From NCBI RefSeq assembly GCF_900476375.1, contig NZ_UPPP01000072.1, positions 62,001 through 126,000 of the forward strand: a stretch of DNA of 64,000 nt, given 5' to 3'. Both the position numbers and the translations under genes were made by a program. This DNA comes from Allolucifera butyrica (lineage in GTDB: Bacteria > Bacillota > Negativicutes > Sporomusales > UPPP01). This document shows positions 35,944 through 45,360 of the stretch, piece after piece. The notes beneath the pieces are model-generated. The model ran no database searches, had not been told where the DNA came from, and was given only the letters and a program-made list of their open reading frames with translations. Each line of letters starts with the position of its first letter. Within the stretch, counting starts at the first letter, position 1.

Positions 35944-36489
35944 TTAAAACTTAAAATTTATACCTGCCCCAATGCCTTTGAATGTCGCGTGGTTATTATC
36001 TTCATATTTTTTCCAACTCAAATCAAACTGGCTGTTTTTGTTTAAATCATATGTAAGACCAATAACCGTATCGTCGAAATGTCTTCCATTCTGATAGGTC
36101 CCGTATACACCGATTCCGGCAAAAAGGGGTTGATTCACTGCTACGCCATAAAACAGATTGTTATCACTGGCTGCATTATCTGTTGCCATATGCCTTTCAC
36201 CAACCAAAAGCGCTATATTCGGCAGCAGCGAACTTTTCAAACCGTAATCGGTATAAGATGTCTCACTCGACTGGGCGTGACTTATAAAAGCCCCGTATCC
36301 GAGTCCAAGGCCAACGCTGCCATAGATTTCGTTAAATCCGCTAGTTCCGCCAGCCGACTTATCCAGATTATAATAGTTGTAGCCGACTTGAACACTACCT
36401 ATACCGGCACCGGGGTCGGGCACCGCACACATTCCCAACGATGACATTGCAAAAATAAATATAATAGTCAGCGCTATTACCTTTTTCAT
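35944..36489 (-). CDS. Outer-membrane-type beta-barrel protein
   Basis: 181 residues. The signal peptide is about 22 residues (MKKVIALTIIFIFAMSSLGM, cleavage near CA-VPDP). The mature part has alternating hydrophobic/polar strands rich in Gly, Tyr and Asn (VGYNYYNLDKS; GSVGLGLGYGAFISH; GIGVYGTYQNGR) and ends in INFKF, a C-terminal aromatic typical of outer-membrane barrels. About eight strands could form. No assigned family. Its presence argues for a diderm cell envelope. A 20-bp palindrome 88 bases upstream is a likely operator. Confidence 0.75.
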   Translation of the reverse strand: MKKVIALTIIFIFAMSSLGMCAVPDPGAGIGSVQVGYNYYNLDKSAGGTSGFNEIYGSVGLGLGYGAFISHAQSSETSYTDYGLKSSLLPNIALLVGERHMATDNAASDNNLFYGVAVNQPLFAGIGVYGTYQNGRHFDDTVIGLTYDLNKNSQFDLSWKKYEDNNHATFKGIGAGINFKF

Positions 36490-36576
36490 CCGTGATTCCT
36501 CCTAATCATAACTTTCCGTGTAAGAATTGAAATACCATACTCTTTTACATTACCAACACCTCTTATGTATCCCATC

Positions 36577-36596
36577 ATACTGAACAAGTTCAGTAT
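36577..36596. promoter_or_regulatory. Palindromic operator upstream of the barrel gene
   Basis: ATACTGAAC-AA-GTTCAGTAT, 9-bp perfect arms with a 2-base spacer. It resembles TetR-family operators. No regulator gene is adjacent; the nearest TetR gene (52818) has a different site. Confidence 0.65.
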
Positions 36597-36623
36597 TGTC
36601 AAAGACTATATATTGCCACATCT

Positions 36624-37008
<385 letters not shown>

Positions 37009-37087
37009 TTACCGTTTACAGGCGACAGCCTATGACCAGATAATCTTAAAAAACGCCCTGCAATTAGGACGTTTTTTCCAGTTCTCA

Positions 37088-37096
37088 TGCTATAAT
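37088..37096 (+). promoter_or_regulatory. Extended -10 promoter of the hydrophobic peptide gene
   Basis: TGCTATAAT, a perfect TATAAT with TG one base upstream. Transcription would start near 37103, before a GACGAG/CTCGTC hairpin (about 37105-37123). Confidence 0.65.
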
Positions 37097-37149
37097 GTTA
37101 AAAGGACGAGCGACCACTCGTCCCAAAACCGAATAAGGAGGTGGTTTCT

Positions 37150-37242
37150 GTGTGGATTTCTCCACGAGTGATTGTCTGGTTAATTATCGCCATAACGATA
37201 ATTTTACTTAGACCAGTTGCAATCACTTTCTGGTTCAAGTAA
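37150..37242 (+). CDS. 30-residue hydrophobic peptide, candidate type I toxin
   Basis: GTG start at 37150 with an unusually strong ribosome binding site (AAGGAGGTGG, six bases upstream); stop TAA at 37240. The peptide has one membrane span (VIVWLIIAITIILL) flanked by Arg and ends in ITFWFK. Its own extended -10, 5' hairpin and a strong terminator at 37261 make a unit of about 190 bases. Membrane-active toxins of type I toxin-antitoxin loci look like this. A minus-strand hairpin with T-run (about 37047-37078) could end an antisense RNA. No family match can be claimed. Confidence 0.55.
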   Translation: MWISPRVIVWLIIAITIILLRPVAITFWFK

Positions 37243-37260
37243 CCTCCCTATTCCTAAGTC

Positions 37261-37289
37261 AAACGCTCCTGTTCCTAGCAGGGGCGTTT
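37261..37289 (+). terminator. Terminator of the hydrophobic peptide gene
   Basis: Arms AAACGCTCCTG and CAGGGGCGTTT with a GA-type mismatch and loop TTCCTAG, 18 bases after the stop codon. Confidence 0.7.
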
Positions 37290-37426
37290 GATGTTTTATC
37301 CTATGTTCATTATACCCTGTTTATACAATTTGTAAAAGTATTTTTTGCCATTCGGGCTTTTACCCCCGAATCTTCAATAACTGCAACTGCCGCACCGTGG
37401 GAGGTGTGGCGGTGACGGGGTTGAAA

Positions 37427-37472
37427 AAAATCCTGCCAAATTATACATATCGGGGCAGGATTTTGCTATGAT
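37427..37472 (+). repeat. Hairpin plus extended -10 leader repeat, copy 4 (helicase promoter)
   Basis: Arms AAAATCCTGCC (37427-37437) and GGCAGGATTTT (37454-37464), then TGCTATGAT (37464-37472), an extended -10. It is the functional-looking copy, 67 bases before the helicase start. The hairpin covers the -35 region, so it could be a regulator's operator or an insulating terminator. Confidence 0.8.
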
Positions 37473-37538
37473 AGAGGGAAATAGTATCCGGCTTGGAAGA
37501 CAATAAACTTAGTAACTATACTTATGAGGTGCAACGAT

Positions 37539-40500
37539 ATGCAGTCGAGTCCGATCCAGATTTTTGAATATTTATTGGCCTTAAAGAATTTAACGGTTCC
37601 GGTAGTCAGGAATATACCGGGTTACAAGGATAAATACTGGTGGCAAAGTGAATTCCCGCTTCATGATGGCTGTCCTTTTTACGGCGATACCAAGGACCCG
37701 GATGCCTGGCTGGAGGTTTATAAGCAAACCATTGATCCTTCCCCCAAACCCCCGGATGAGCTTCAGGAATGGGTCATCGATAAAGGGACCGAACCGGACC
37801 GTCCCCCGCAAGTCCATGAGACGATATCCAAACTAACGCCGGAAGAGAAAGAACAATTAACTATACTAGCTCGACGAATTGCCGAATTGGAAAAACAAAT
37901 CACCGGCATAGAGGAGGCTGACAACCGTTCCAAACTGGAAATGGACTTATTGAGTGCCCGCAATAAGGAAAAAGTTTTACAAGATAAGAATGAAATTTTC
38001 TTTGCTGCGGACCCTCACCGGGTGGCGCTGTGGCATCAATGGCTGAATGAGGTATGGCAGCCTTGGGCGGACATTACGCTGCCCAAATTAAAAGTCCAGC
38101 AAATCTACGGGGCTTTCTTCGCTCTTTATCAAAGGCTCCAACGGGAAGGAGACGCCACGGAACTTGTTTGGGGCCATGGCCTGTTGACCTGGTACACCGA
38201 CAACCTAAAGATCTCCCGTCCTGTTCTCACTACTCGTATGGAACTGTTATTTGATTCTAAAAACGGGGTTTTTAAGCTCCTCCCCACGAGTAACGGCACC
38301 ATTTTAGAACTGGACATGCTGAGCAATATTGAATTGCCTAATTCTGCTCATTTAATATCAGCCGAACGGTTTATTCAGGAGAATGGCATCCATCCCTGGG
38401 ATGAAGCGGTCACGGTCCCTTTCTTTGAGGAACTGATTCACGCTCTTTCCCCCAATGGAAACGTGGAATACAGCGTACAATCCGGACGTAATGTAAACGT
38501 TGAAAATACACCGGTCATTTATAACGCTCCGGTGCTATTTATCCGCAGCCGTTCCGGCAGACAGTGGCAAAACGAACTGAATGGGATCATTGAGCCCATC
38601 CGGAACGGCCAGTTTGTGCCTGAGACAATACAATCCTTAGTCTCTCTGGCTGTAACAGAAAGTGCGGCTGGGAATGACGGGCAGGCAGCCGGCCAGCCGG
38701 AATGGAGCGCTCTTGGGAAAGAGCTTTTATTTCCCTTGCCCGCCAATAATGAACAAAAGGAAATTATTCGCCGGTTAAGCAGGAATATTGGGGTCGTCGT
38801 CCAAGGCCCTCCGGGAACGGGAAAAAGCCACACCATTGTCAACCTGATCGCGCATCTGTTGGCTCATGGGAAACGGGTCCTCGTTACCAGCCAAACGGAA
38901 CGGGCTTTACGGGTCCTGGGAGATATGATCCGGCTAAAATTGCCGGAAATCGCCCCTCTCTGTGTCAGCGTAACCGGCGGCGATGCACGGTCGGTACAAG
39001 AACTGGATCTTGCCGTTTCCAAAATATCGGAAGGGTTAGACTTAATGAATATAGAGGTTCTAACCTCCGAGATTGAACAATTACGGCAGGATCTCTTTGA
39101 CTGTAAACGGAACCTGGCCAAATTAAAAACGGAGCTCGGCCGGGCCACGGAAGCGGAACACATTACGGCGGCCTTTGCCGGGCAGGAATTTTCCCCGCTG
39201 CAATTGGCGGATTGGACGGCAACCCATCAGGAGGACTATGGCTGGTTACCGGATGACATCGCCGAAACCTCTGAGATTCCGCTTTCCGACAGGGAACTGG
39301 TCCGGCTATTCCAGTTACTCGGAGAATTAGCGCCAACGGAGATTGACCAGGTTCTGCAGTCCCGTCCGGCCTGGGAGGCTCTCCCGGCGGCGGAAGAAGT
39401 GGTTGATTTAACCAGCCGGTTGCAGGAATTTAAAGAGGGGAACCGGCTGCGGGAAGAAAAAATCAAAGGCTGGACGTTCTCGCCCAACGCGGACCGTAAA
39501 ATCACGGAATACTTGGCTAGTACGGAAAAAGCAATCCAAGCACTTTCATTGCAATCGGAGGAATGGCTGGTTAAGATATTGGACGACATCGTTCACGGCC
39601 ACAACCGGAGTGAATACTGGCAAACCCTGGTCACGGATTGCCGGGAAAAAATACAGGAGATCCGCAATTTTGAGAATCAGATTAGCGAGTTTTCGTTCGA
39701 AGCGCCTGCTCATTTCGATATCCGTAAGGTAAAAGAAGACGCTGAGCTTTTACTCACGGAACTTAGAAAAAACGGCAAACCGGGTTTTGCCTTCAAGATG
39801 TTTAGCGGCCGAAAAACTTTATATATTTTGGAACAGTTTAAAATAAACGGTTCTATGCTTCGCACGGCCGAGGATGTGGCGGCGCTGATAACCCACCTCC
39901 ATATTTTGGCGGCGAAACAACGGCTGGCGTTAAAGTGGACTAATAGTACTAAAATTATCGATGCTCCGGCTGTTACTCCGGATGAGTCGCGGCTGCTGCC
40001 CATCCTGGATAAATATATTGAACTGATTGAAGTTTCCTTTACCTGGAAGTCCGAACATTTACAGACTTTGAACCGGATTACCGGGGATATTAAGCCCTAT
40101 GGCGTGCTGGACTGGATCAATCCGGAATGGCTCTTCGCCTTTAAAGACGGCCTGATTGCCTATCAAGAATTGCTGGAATATAAAAAGTTAAACCAGCAGT
40201 TTGAGTCCTTTTCCCTCACTCTAAAGAAGGGACTCGCAGTAGAAACGGCCCACGCTTCCTGGGGAACTTTGTATGAAGCGTATCGTCTTGGCAACGGCAG
40301 CAAATGGCGTGAAACCTTGATTCATTTAAAGCGCTTGCAGTCGCTGGAACCCCAAGTCAAGGAATTGCTATCCTTAAAGGATAAACTGTCAGCCTGCGCT
40401 CCGCGCTGGCTGGCGCAAATCGAAGCCGAAGCAAGAAGTACGGATGGCCCCATTGAGCCACCGGCTGCCTGGCGGGAAGCCTGGGAATGGAAACGGGCGC

Positions 40501-42047
40501 AAGCCTGGCTGAAAAAACATTTTCAGCGGTATAACCTGGAAGAACTGTATGAACAGTTACATCGCGCCCGGGACGGAGAAGCCGGAATCATTCAAACCCT
40601 CGTTTCTAAATCAACCTGGCTGGAACAAAACCGGCGGACTACGGATATACAAAGGAGAAGCCTGCGGTCCTGGGTCCAGACAATCCGGAGAATCGGCAAA
40701 GGTACCGGCAAATACGCCGCCAGGCATCAGGCGGATGCCAAAAAGGAAATGGCTATCTGCCGGGGTGCTGTTCCGGTGTGGATTATGCCGTTAAACCGGG
40801 TTATTGAAAATCTCCAGCTTTCCAATGACCGCTTTGATGTTGTAATTGTAGACGAAAGCAGCCAATGTGATTTGTTTGCGCTTACCGCCTTGTTCCGGGC
40901 TGAACGGGCTGTCATTGTCGGCGATGACCGCCAGATCAGCCCGGAAGGGGTCGGAAGAGACCAGACGGAAGTTTATAAACTGATTGACCGTCATTTAATT
41001 CAGGTTCCGCAGCGGGAACGTTTTACGCTGCAGGATAGCTTGTATGATACTTGTCTGCGGGTATTTCCCGGACAACAAATTATGCTGAAAGAACATTTCC
41101 GGTGTGTTCCGGAAATTATCCAATTTAGCAATGACCAATTTTACGGTGGAGCCATTGAACCGCTGAAGGTTCCCACAACAGACAGACTGACCCCGCCCAT
41201 AGTAACCGTCCGGGTAGAGGATGGCTATCGCGAGGAAGGAACCTCGGCGGTCAATAAACCGGAAGCCCTTGCCCTGGTAGATAATATTGTAGAATTGTGC
41301 GCCAATAAAGATTATAGCAATAAAACGATGGGTGTCATTTCGTTGCAGGGTAAAGACCAAGCCTATGAAATTGAACAATGTCTGCGTGAAAAACTCGGGG
41401 AAAGTGAAATGATGGAGCGCCGGCTCATTTGCGGCGACGCCTATTCTTTCCAGGGGGATGAGCGTGATGTCATGTTTCTGTCAATGGTTGCCGCTCCCAA
41501 TGTGCAGAATGGGGTATTGAGCAAGCGATCGGATGAGCAGCGGTTTAATGTTGCGGCCAGCCGGGCGAAAGAGCAGTTGTGGCTCTTCCATTCGCTTGAT
41601 TTAAATCAATTGAATCCGGGCTGCATGCGGTACCGGTTGCTGCAATATTGCCTTGATCCGAAACGGACTCAATGCGCCATGGAAGATGCGGAAGAAGCTT
41701 TTAAACGCTACGGTTCCAGTCAGTTCCACCGGGAAGTCCATAAGATGATTGTGGCACGGGGGTACCGCGCGATTCCGGAATTTAAAGTCGGCACACATCC
41801 TTACCGGATTGACACGGTTATCGAAGGGATGAATGCCCGGATTGCCGTGGAATGTGACGGAGATACCTGGCACGGTATGGACCAGTGGGAAGCCGACCTT
41901 GAACGTCAAATGATCTTAGAGCGCGTAGGCTGGAAATTTTGGCGCGTACGCGGCAGTACCTTTTACCGCGACAAAAATAAGGCGATGGAACCGCTCTGGG
42001 ATTTACTCGTCAGCCTGGGAATCGAGCCGGTAAAACAATCGATTTAA
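37539..42047 (+). CDS. Giant SF1 helicase with C-terminal Vsr-like nuclease (probable defence protein)
   Basis: About 1502 residues from the ATG at 37539 (GAGGTG upstream; the ATG at 37524 overlaps that site). Walker A VVQGPPGTGKSHTIV is near residue 423, the Walker B/motif II VIVDESSQCD only near 1103, and later motifs GDDRQISP, SFQGDERDV and RFNVAASRAKEQLW (near 1337). The roughly 680 residues between I and II are a largely helical insertion. The last 110 residues form a Vsr/MTES_1575-type nuclease: YRIDTVIEGM, VECDGDTWHG, ERQMILERVGWKFWRVRG. This is a DNA-unwinding nuclease of the kind found alone in defence islands. GC is higher than its neighbours. A truncated relative lies at 5008. Confidence 0.88.
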   Translation: MQSSPIQIFEYLLALKNLTVPVVRNIPGYKDKYWWQSEFPLHDGCPFYGDTKDPDAWLEVYKQTIDPSPKPPDELQEWVIDKGTEPDRPPQVHETISKLTPEEKEQLTILARRIAELEKQITGIEEADNRSKLEMDLLSARNKEKVLQDKNEIFFAADPHRVALWHQWLNEVWQPWADITLPKLKVQQIYGAFFALYQRLQREGDATELVWGHGLLTWYTDNLKISRPVLTTRMELLFDSKNGVFKLLPTSNGTILELDMLSNIELPNSAHLISAERFIQENGIHPWDEAVTVPFFEELIHALSPNGNVEYSVQSGRNVNVENTPVIYNAPVLFIRSRSGRQWQNELNGIIEPIRNGQFVPETIQSLVSLAVTESAAGNDGQAAGQPEWSALGKELLFPLPANNEQKEIIRRLSRNIGVVVQGPPGTGKSHTIVNLIAHLLAHGKRVLVTSQTERALRVLGDMIRLKLPEIAPLCVSVTGGDARSVQELDLAVSKISEGLDLMNIEVLTSEIEQLRQDLFDCKRNLAKLKTELGRATEAEHITAAFAGQEFSPLQLADWTATHQEDYGWLPDDIAETSEIPLSDRELVRLFQLLGELAPTEIDQVLQSRPAWEALPAAEEVVDLTSRLQEFKEGNRLREEKIKGWTFSPNADRKITEYLASTEKAIQALSLQSEEWLVKILDDIVHGHNRSEYWQTLVTDCREKIQEIRNFENQISEFSFEAPAHFDIRKVKEDAELLLTELRKNGKPGFAFKMFSGRKTLYILEQFKINGSMLRTAEDVAALITHLHILAAKQRLALKWTNSTKIIDAPAVTPDESRLLPILDKYIELIEVSFTWKSEHLQTLNRITGDIKPYGVLDWINPEWLFAFKDGLIAYQELLEYKKLNQQFESFSLTLKKGLAVETAHASWGTLYEAYRLGNGSKWRETLIHLKRLQSLEPQVKELLSLKDKLSACAPRWLAQIEAEARSTDGPIEPPAAWREAWEWKRAQAWLKKHFQRYNLEELYEQLHRARDGEAGIIQTLVSKSTWLEQNRRTTDIQRRSLRSWVQTIRRIGKGTGKYAARHQADAKKEMAICRGAVPVWIMPLNRVIENLQLSNDRFDVVIVDESSQCDLFALTALFRAERAVIVGDDRQISPEGVGRDQTEVYKLIDRHLIQVPQRERFTLQDSLYDTCLRVFPGQQIMLKEHFRCVPEIIQFSNDQFYGGAIEPLKVPTTDRLTPPIVTVRVEDGYREEGTSAVNKPEALALVDNIVELCANKDYSNKTMGVISLQGKDQAYEIEQCLREKLGESEMMERRLICGDAYSFQGDERDVMFLSMVAAPNVQNGVLSKRSDEQRFNVAASRAKEQLWLFHSLDLNQLNPGCMRYRLLQYCLDPKRTQCAMEDAEEAFKRYGSSQFHREVHKMIVARGYRAIPEFKVGTHPYRIDTVIEGMNARIAVECDGDTWHGMDQWEADLERQMILERVGWKFWRVRGSTFYRDKNKAMEPLWDLLVSLGIEPVKQSI

Positions 42048-42053
42048 GATGAT

Positions 42054-42086
42054 AGCCCCTCTGGAATAAAATTTTCCAGAGGGGCT
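42054..42086 (+). terminator. Helicase terminator
   Basis: AGCCCCTCTGGAA / TTTCCAGAGGGGCT stem starting seven bases after the helicase stop; the loop is AT-rich. Confidence 0.8.
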
Positions 42087-42197
42087 ACTCAGTGCTTGTC
42101 CAATTCAATGCTATTATATGGGTTTCACACCCATAAATTTGTCTGCTTTAAATTCACCAGCATCAGAAAAAGTTGATTGTAAGCGAAAGCTTTAAAA

Positions 42198-43235
42198 TCA
42201 GCCGGTGACGTTTTTTTCGCTTTCCAGGCTTAAATCGTCAGTTGATACGGCAGAGCACGCTAATTGTTCCAGGATTTGTATACTTTCAATCCGCCCGACT
42301 ACAATGAGAAGATCACCAGACCTTATCCTTTCGTCGTCGATATTCGCCGACAAGAACTGGTCATCCCGCTTAATAGCAGTAATAAGTAACTTAAGAAAAT
42401 ATTTTTTCCACACTTCATTGGGTGTTTTGCCTATCAGTGTTGATTCCGGGCCGATACTAACCTCTACCAAATCATAGTGAATTCCCTGGTTAAAAAACAT
42501 ATATTCAAGAAAGTCATACGCTATTGGGTGCCTGATCGCCGCCAGCATCTGCCTGCCCCCCGAGATGGAGGGCGATATAACGGTTGTCGCCCCGGCTTGC
42601 CGCATTTTTATTTCGGCTTCTTCATCCTCCGCTCTCGAAATAATAGCAATATCTCTATTTTGGTTTTTTGCCGACAGGGTGACATAAACGTTATCAGCAT
42701 CATTTGACAACGCTGCGATCAGAAAGCTTGCCTTTTTGACACCCGCTCCCTGCAGGGTTTTATCGAGTTTCGCATCACCACATATGGCCATTATTTTGTC
42801 TTCAAGCAACGATTCAACTTTTACCGGGTCGGATTCGATTACAACACAGGGCTTCCCGTTTTTTTGCAGGCCGGCTATGACCTCTTTGCCGACCCTTCCG
42901 GCGCCGCAAACAATGACATGCTGATTGAGATTAGTTATTTCGCGTAACATCGTGCGCCTCCCAAAATGGTCTCTTATATTTCCCTCAACAATCAGACTAA
43001 AAATTAAAGTGAACGTATATGCTGCCGTGCCGACGCCAAAAACAATAAGAGTCGCTGTAAAAATTTTTCCGGATATCGTCGCCGGAACAATATCGCCGAA
43101 TCCCACCGTAGATACAGTTACGACAGTCAAATAGACGGCATCAATTAAAGACAAGTGTTCGATCAGCATAAACCCGGTAATTCCAAAGATCACTACACAA
43201 AGCAAACAAACTACTGCTATTTCTAAACGATTCAT
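42198..43235 (-). CDS. Potassium channel with TrkA-N/TrkA-C domains
   Basis: 345 residues. Two membrane helices flank a pore loop with the K+ selectivity filter TVGFGD (LTVVTVSTVGFGDIVP). Then comes a Rossmann RCK/TrkA-N domain (VIVCGAGRVGKEVIAGL, ending VISPSISGGRQML) and a TrkA-C domain (IGKTPNEVWKKYFLKLLI). This is the architecture of MthK-like ligand-gated K+ channels. Monocistronic. The 5' leader contains no recognisable c-di-AMP riboswitch. Confidence 0.93.
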   Translation of the reverse strand: MNRLEIAVVCLLCVVIFGITGFMLIEHLSLIDAVYLTVVTVSTVGFGDIVPATISGKIFTATLIVFGVGTAAYTFTLIFSLIVEGNIRDHFGRRTMLREITNLNQHVIVCGAGRVGKEVIAGLQKNGKPCVVIESDPVKVESLLEDKIMAICGDAKLDKTLQGAGVKKASFLIAALSNDADNVYVTLSAKNQNRDIAIISRAEDEEAEIKMRQAGATTVISPSISGGRQMLAAIRHPIAYDFLEYMFFNQGIHYDLVEVSIGPESTLIGKTPNEVWKKYFLKLLITAIKRDDQFLSANIDDERIRSGDLLIVVGRIESIQILEQLACSAVSTDDLSLESEKNVTG

Positions 43236-43488
43236 TAAGGTATCTCTTCCCGTCTTTAAATGGTATAAAAGTAAAAGTTGTGTCAGTTATCTGGCAGGTG
43301 CCCTATGTCATACAGCTTAGTCAGAATTGGTACTCCAGTTTATTAGCTCAACGTGAATTATTTCAGTCAATCATAGGCCATTTCGCTGCAATCATGAAAA
43401 ATCCTTCTAATGGCGTTAAGTTGTAAGTTCTTGTCAAAAAACAAGTAGGGAAGAAATGGTATCAGGTCAAATGATGATAAAAACAATT
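43236..43488. other. Intergenic region, upstream of the K+ channel gene
   Basis: No gene or repeat recognised. It must hold the channel promoter. Confidence 0.4.
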
Positions 43489-43525
43489 AAGAGTCTACAA
43501 CCAATCCATGGGTTGTAGACTCTTT
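43489..43525. terminator. Terminator after the small secreted protein gene
   Basis: AAGAGTCTACAACC / GGTTGTAGACTCTT with an 8-base loop, 20 bases beyond the stop at 43545 (minus direction). Confidence 0.85.
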
Positions 43526-43544
43526 CTGCAAGGGGCCATATAGA

Positions 43545-43859
43545 TCATTGCGAATTTTTAATCCTGTTAATTTTAATTATCTCGATGGTTTTCCCCCACA
43601 TGTGGATATTAAAACGGTTGGTGACTGTAGCTTTAACTTGAACAGGTAAACCATCTTGTTTGAATTCTTCCTTCAAATTGGTAGGTTCATATTTTTTGCC
43701 ATCTTCTGAAATAATACCCCAGAAATCTCCCTCTACCATAACATGCCTTATAGTTCCTTTAAAATTAATACTTTTAGTGCTAGTGGCATAAGTTGTTGAC
43801 AAGCCCAGACAGAGTATGGCAACCAGACTGAGAACGATGGTTTTTTGAACTAATTTCAT
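43545..43859 (-). CDS. Small secreted protein, OB-fold-like
   Basis: 104 residues with a signal peptide of about 26 residues (MKLVQKTIVLSLVAILCLGL, cleavage after TTYA). The mature 78 residues are beta-rich (FKGTIRHVMVEGDFWGIISE, VQVKATVTNRF, KTIEIIKINRI), a pattern that suggests a small OB-fold. AAGGAGAG precedes the ATG. No assigned family; likely periplasmic. Confidence 0.65.
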   Translation of the reverse strand: MKLVQKTIVLSLVAILCLGLSTTYATSTKSINFKGTIRHVMVEGDFWGIISEDGKKYEPTNLKEEFKQDGLPVQVKATVTNRFNIHMWGKTIEIIKINRIKNSQ

Positions 43860-44194
43860 CCAGGTGCTCTCCTTTCTTCATATATGAGTATATGTAATCC
43901 GGCGGCAGTAGCGGTTCCCCTATCCCTCACGGTAAATGAACAATCATTGTTGAGATATAGTTGAAAATTCGATACCGGGTAGTTATTTCCTCTCTGGAAA
44001 TCTTCTGTTTTCGACAAATTTTGCATAACGAAGAAAAAAGTATAGTGGGCAGTGAAATTCTTACCGAAGCGGCGTTATCACTCAAAACCGGCGGAGCTGA
44101 TTTTCACCGGGTTTTATAATAATTTGGCGGTGGACCGCAAATTCTTGATTAAAGGCGCTATCACTCATGTTCAAGATACTTCATCGAAGCATCC
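43860..44194. other. Intergenic region with possible gene debris
   Basis: On the plus strand 44031-44190 two adjacent frames read protein-like text (SEILTEAALSLKTGGADF, then YNNLAVDRKFLIKGAITH) separated by a one-base shift. There is no start or ribosome binding site. Possibly a remnant of an unidentified gene. No other feature. Confidence 0.3.
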
Positions 44195-45190
44195 TTAGTA
44201 GATTATAAGAAGCAAACTAGGATAAACAATGACTAAATAAATAATAGTCGTTGAAATAAAGGCCGCCATGGCTAGGTTAACATTTAGCTTATGTATTTTC
44301 GCTGTAACTACTGCATTTATTGCCGTCGGAGAACACGATAGGATTATCAAAGTCTTCAAGACTTCAGGGTCCGATATCAATCTCATTGCTATGAGATAAA
44401 CGGTAATGGGCGTAGCTAAAAATTTGATATACGACAACTTCCATGTATTAGTCCAATATTTCCTCATTTGACAGAAATTTATCGTATACCCTATGGGAAG
44501 CATATATAACCAGGATCGGATATGAATAGTGTAATTAAATAGGTCTCCAAATATTGCAAGGCGATGATACTTAAATACATTGAGCAAAAGACCAAATAAA
44601 ATCCCTAAAACCGGAATTTGTTTCGGGTTAAAGATAACATCTTTAAGGGAAACTCGTGACGCCCTATTCTTACTGGCTTGGTAATAATATTGAGCCATTG
44701 GAAAACAAAACATATAAAGGATAATATGTGAAGGGAGCATTACCAATTGTGAGAGCGCATACCCTTTTTCCTGAAATAAAATATATACTGAGATTGCTCC
44801 GATCACCCCAATATTTGATAACAAAGTTGATAAAATATAACTGCCTTGTTCTAACGGATTTTTATAAATGGATTTCACTGTTAGATAGGCAAATGCACCG
44901 GGGATAAAATGAATAAGAAGCCCTAAAATTGGTATCCATATTAATTCCGGATTTAATTGGATTTTCCAAAAGCTTAGTACGTTTAGAAATGTGGATAAAA
45001 CAAATAGGTTTACGAATATCATTTGATCAAATAATATCTCCGGCATAACCTTCTTCCATTTCTGAAGGTTATATCCAATAAATATGGGCAGGATGATATC
45101 GGTTACAAAAGAGGACATTCTTAAGATGATATCCATAATCTGAATCCAGGTTGCTTTAACAACCTTTCCTTTCCTTAATATCCTTTGCAT
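44195..45190 (-). CDS. AEC-family auxin-efflux-like transporter
   Basis: 331 residues with ten predicted membrane segments in two halves of five, as in the AEC family (VTDIILPIFIGYNLQKW; LSNIGVIGAISVYIL; second half ILFGLLLNVFKYHRLAIFGD, CSPTAINAVVTAKIHKLN). These carriers export or exchange organic acids such as malate. No ribosome binding site clearly decides between the ATG at 45190 and the internal ATG 18 codons in. Monocistronic, with no regulatory neighbour. Confidence 0.85.
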   Translation of the reverse strand: MQRILRKGKVVKATWIQIMDIILRMSSFVTDIILPIFIGYNLQKWKKVMPEILFDQMIFVNLFVLSTFLNVLSFWKIQLNPELIWIPILGLLIHFIPGAFAYLTVKSIYKNPLEQGSYILSTLLSNIGVIGAISVYILFQEKGYALSQLVMLPSHIILYMFCFPMAQYYYQASKNRASRVSLKDVIFNPKQIPVLGILFGLLLNVFKYHRLAIFGDLFNYTIHIRSWLYMLPIGYTINFCQMRKYWTNTWKLSYIKFLATPITVYLIAMRLISDPEVLKTLIILSCSPTAINAVVTAKIHKLNVNLAMAAFISTTIIYLVIVYPSLLLIIY

Positions 45191-45275
45191 TCTGACTGTA
45201 TGTTTAGAAATATGCTGAGTATCGAGTATTCAGTATTATTAGTTACAAGGATATTGCCACCGCCAAAAACCCCCA

Positions 45276-45360
45276 CAAAAAAGAAAAAGTGCTGATCCTT
45301 TCAGCACTCTACGATAAATATATAGATTTTGAAGATGCCGGCAAGCTCCGGGAATTTCAT
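45276..45360 (+). pseudogene. Fragment of an alpha/beta-hydrolase gene
   Basis: The plus strand reads KEKVLILSALYDKYIDFEDA then GKLREF. The intact hydrolase at 14070-15068 (minus strand) has KEKVLILSALHDRYIDFKDA then SRLWEKW. Nucleotide identity is high over about 65 bases (45281-45350 against 14221-14280). The match is isolated, with no start or catalytic elbow, and runs into the 3' end of the convergent gene at 45360. It is a stray, inverted fragment of a paralogue. Confidence 0.85.

Noticed and set aside
42198..43300. c-di-AMP (ydaO) riboswitch before the K+ channel gene
   Set aside because: The conserved riboswitch sequence blocks were not found in the leader.
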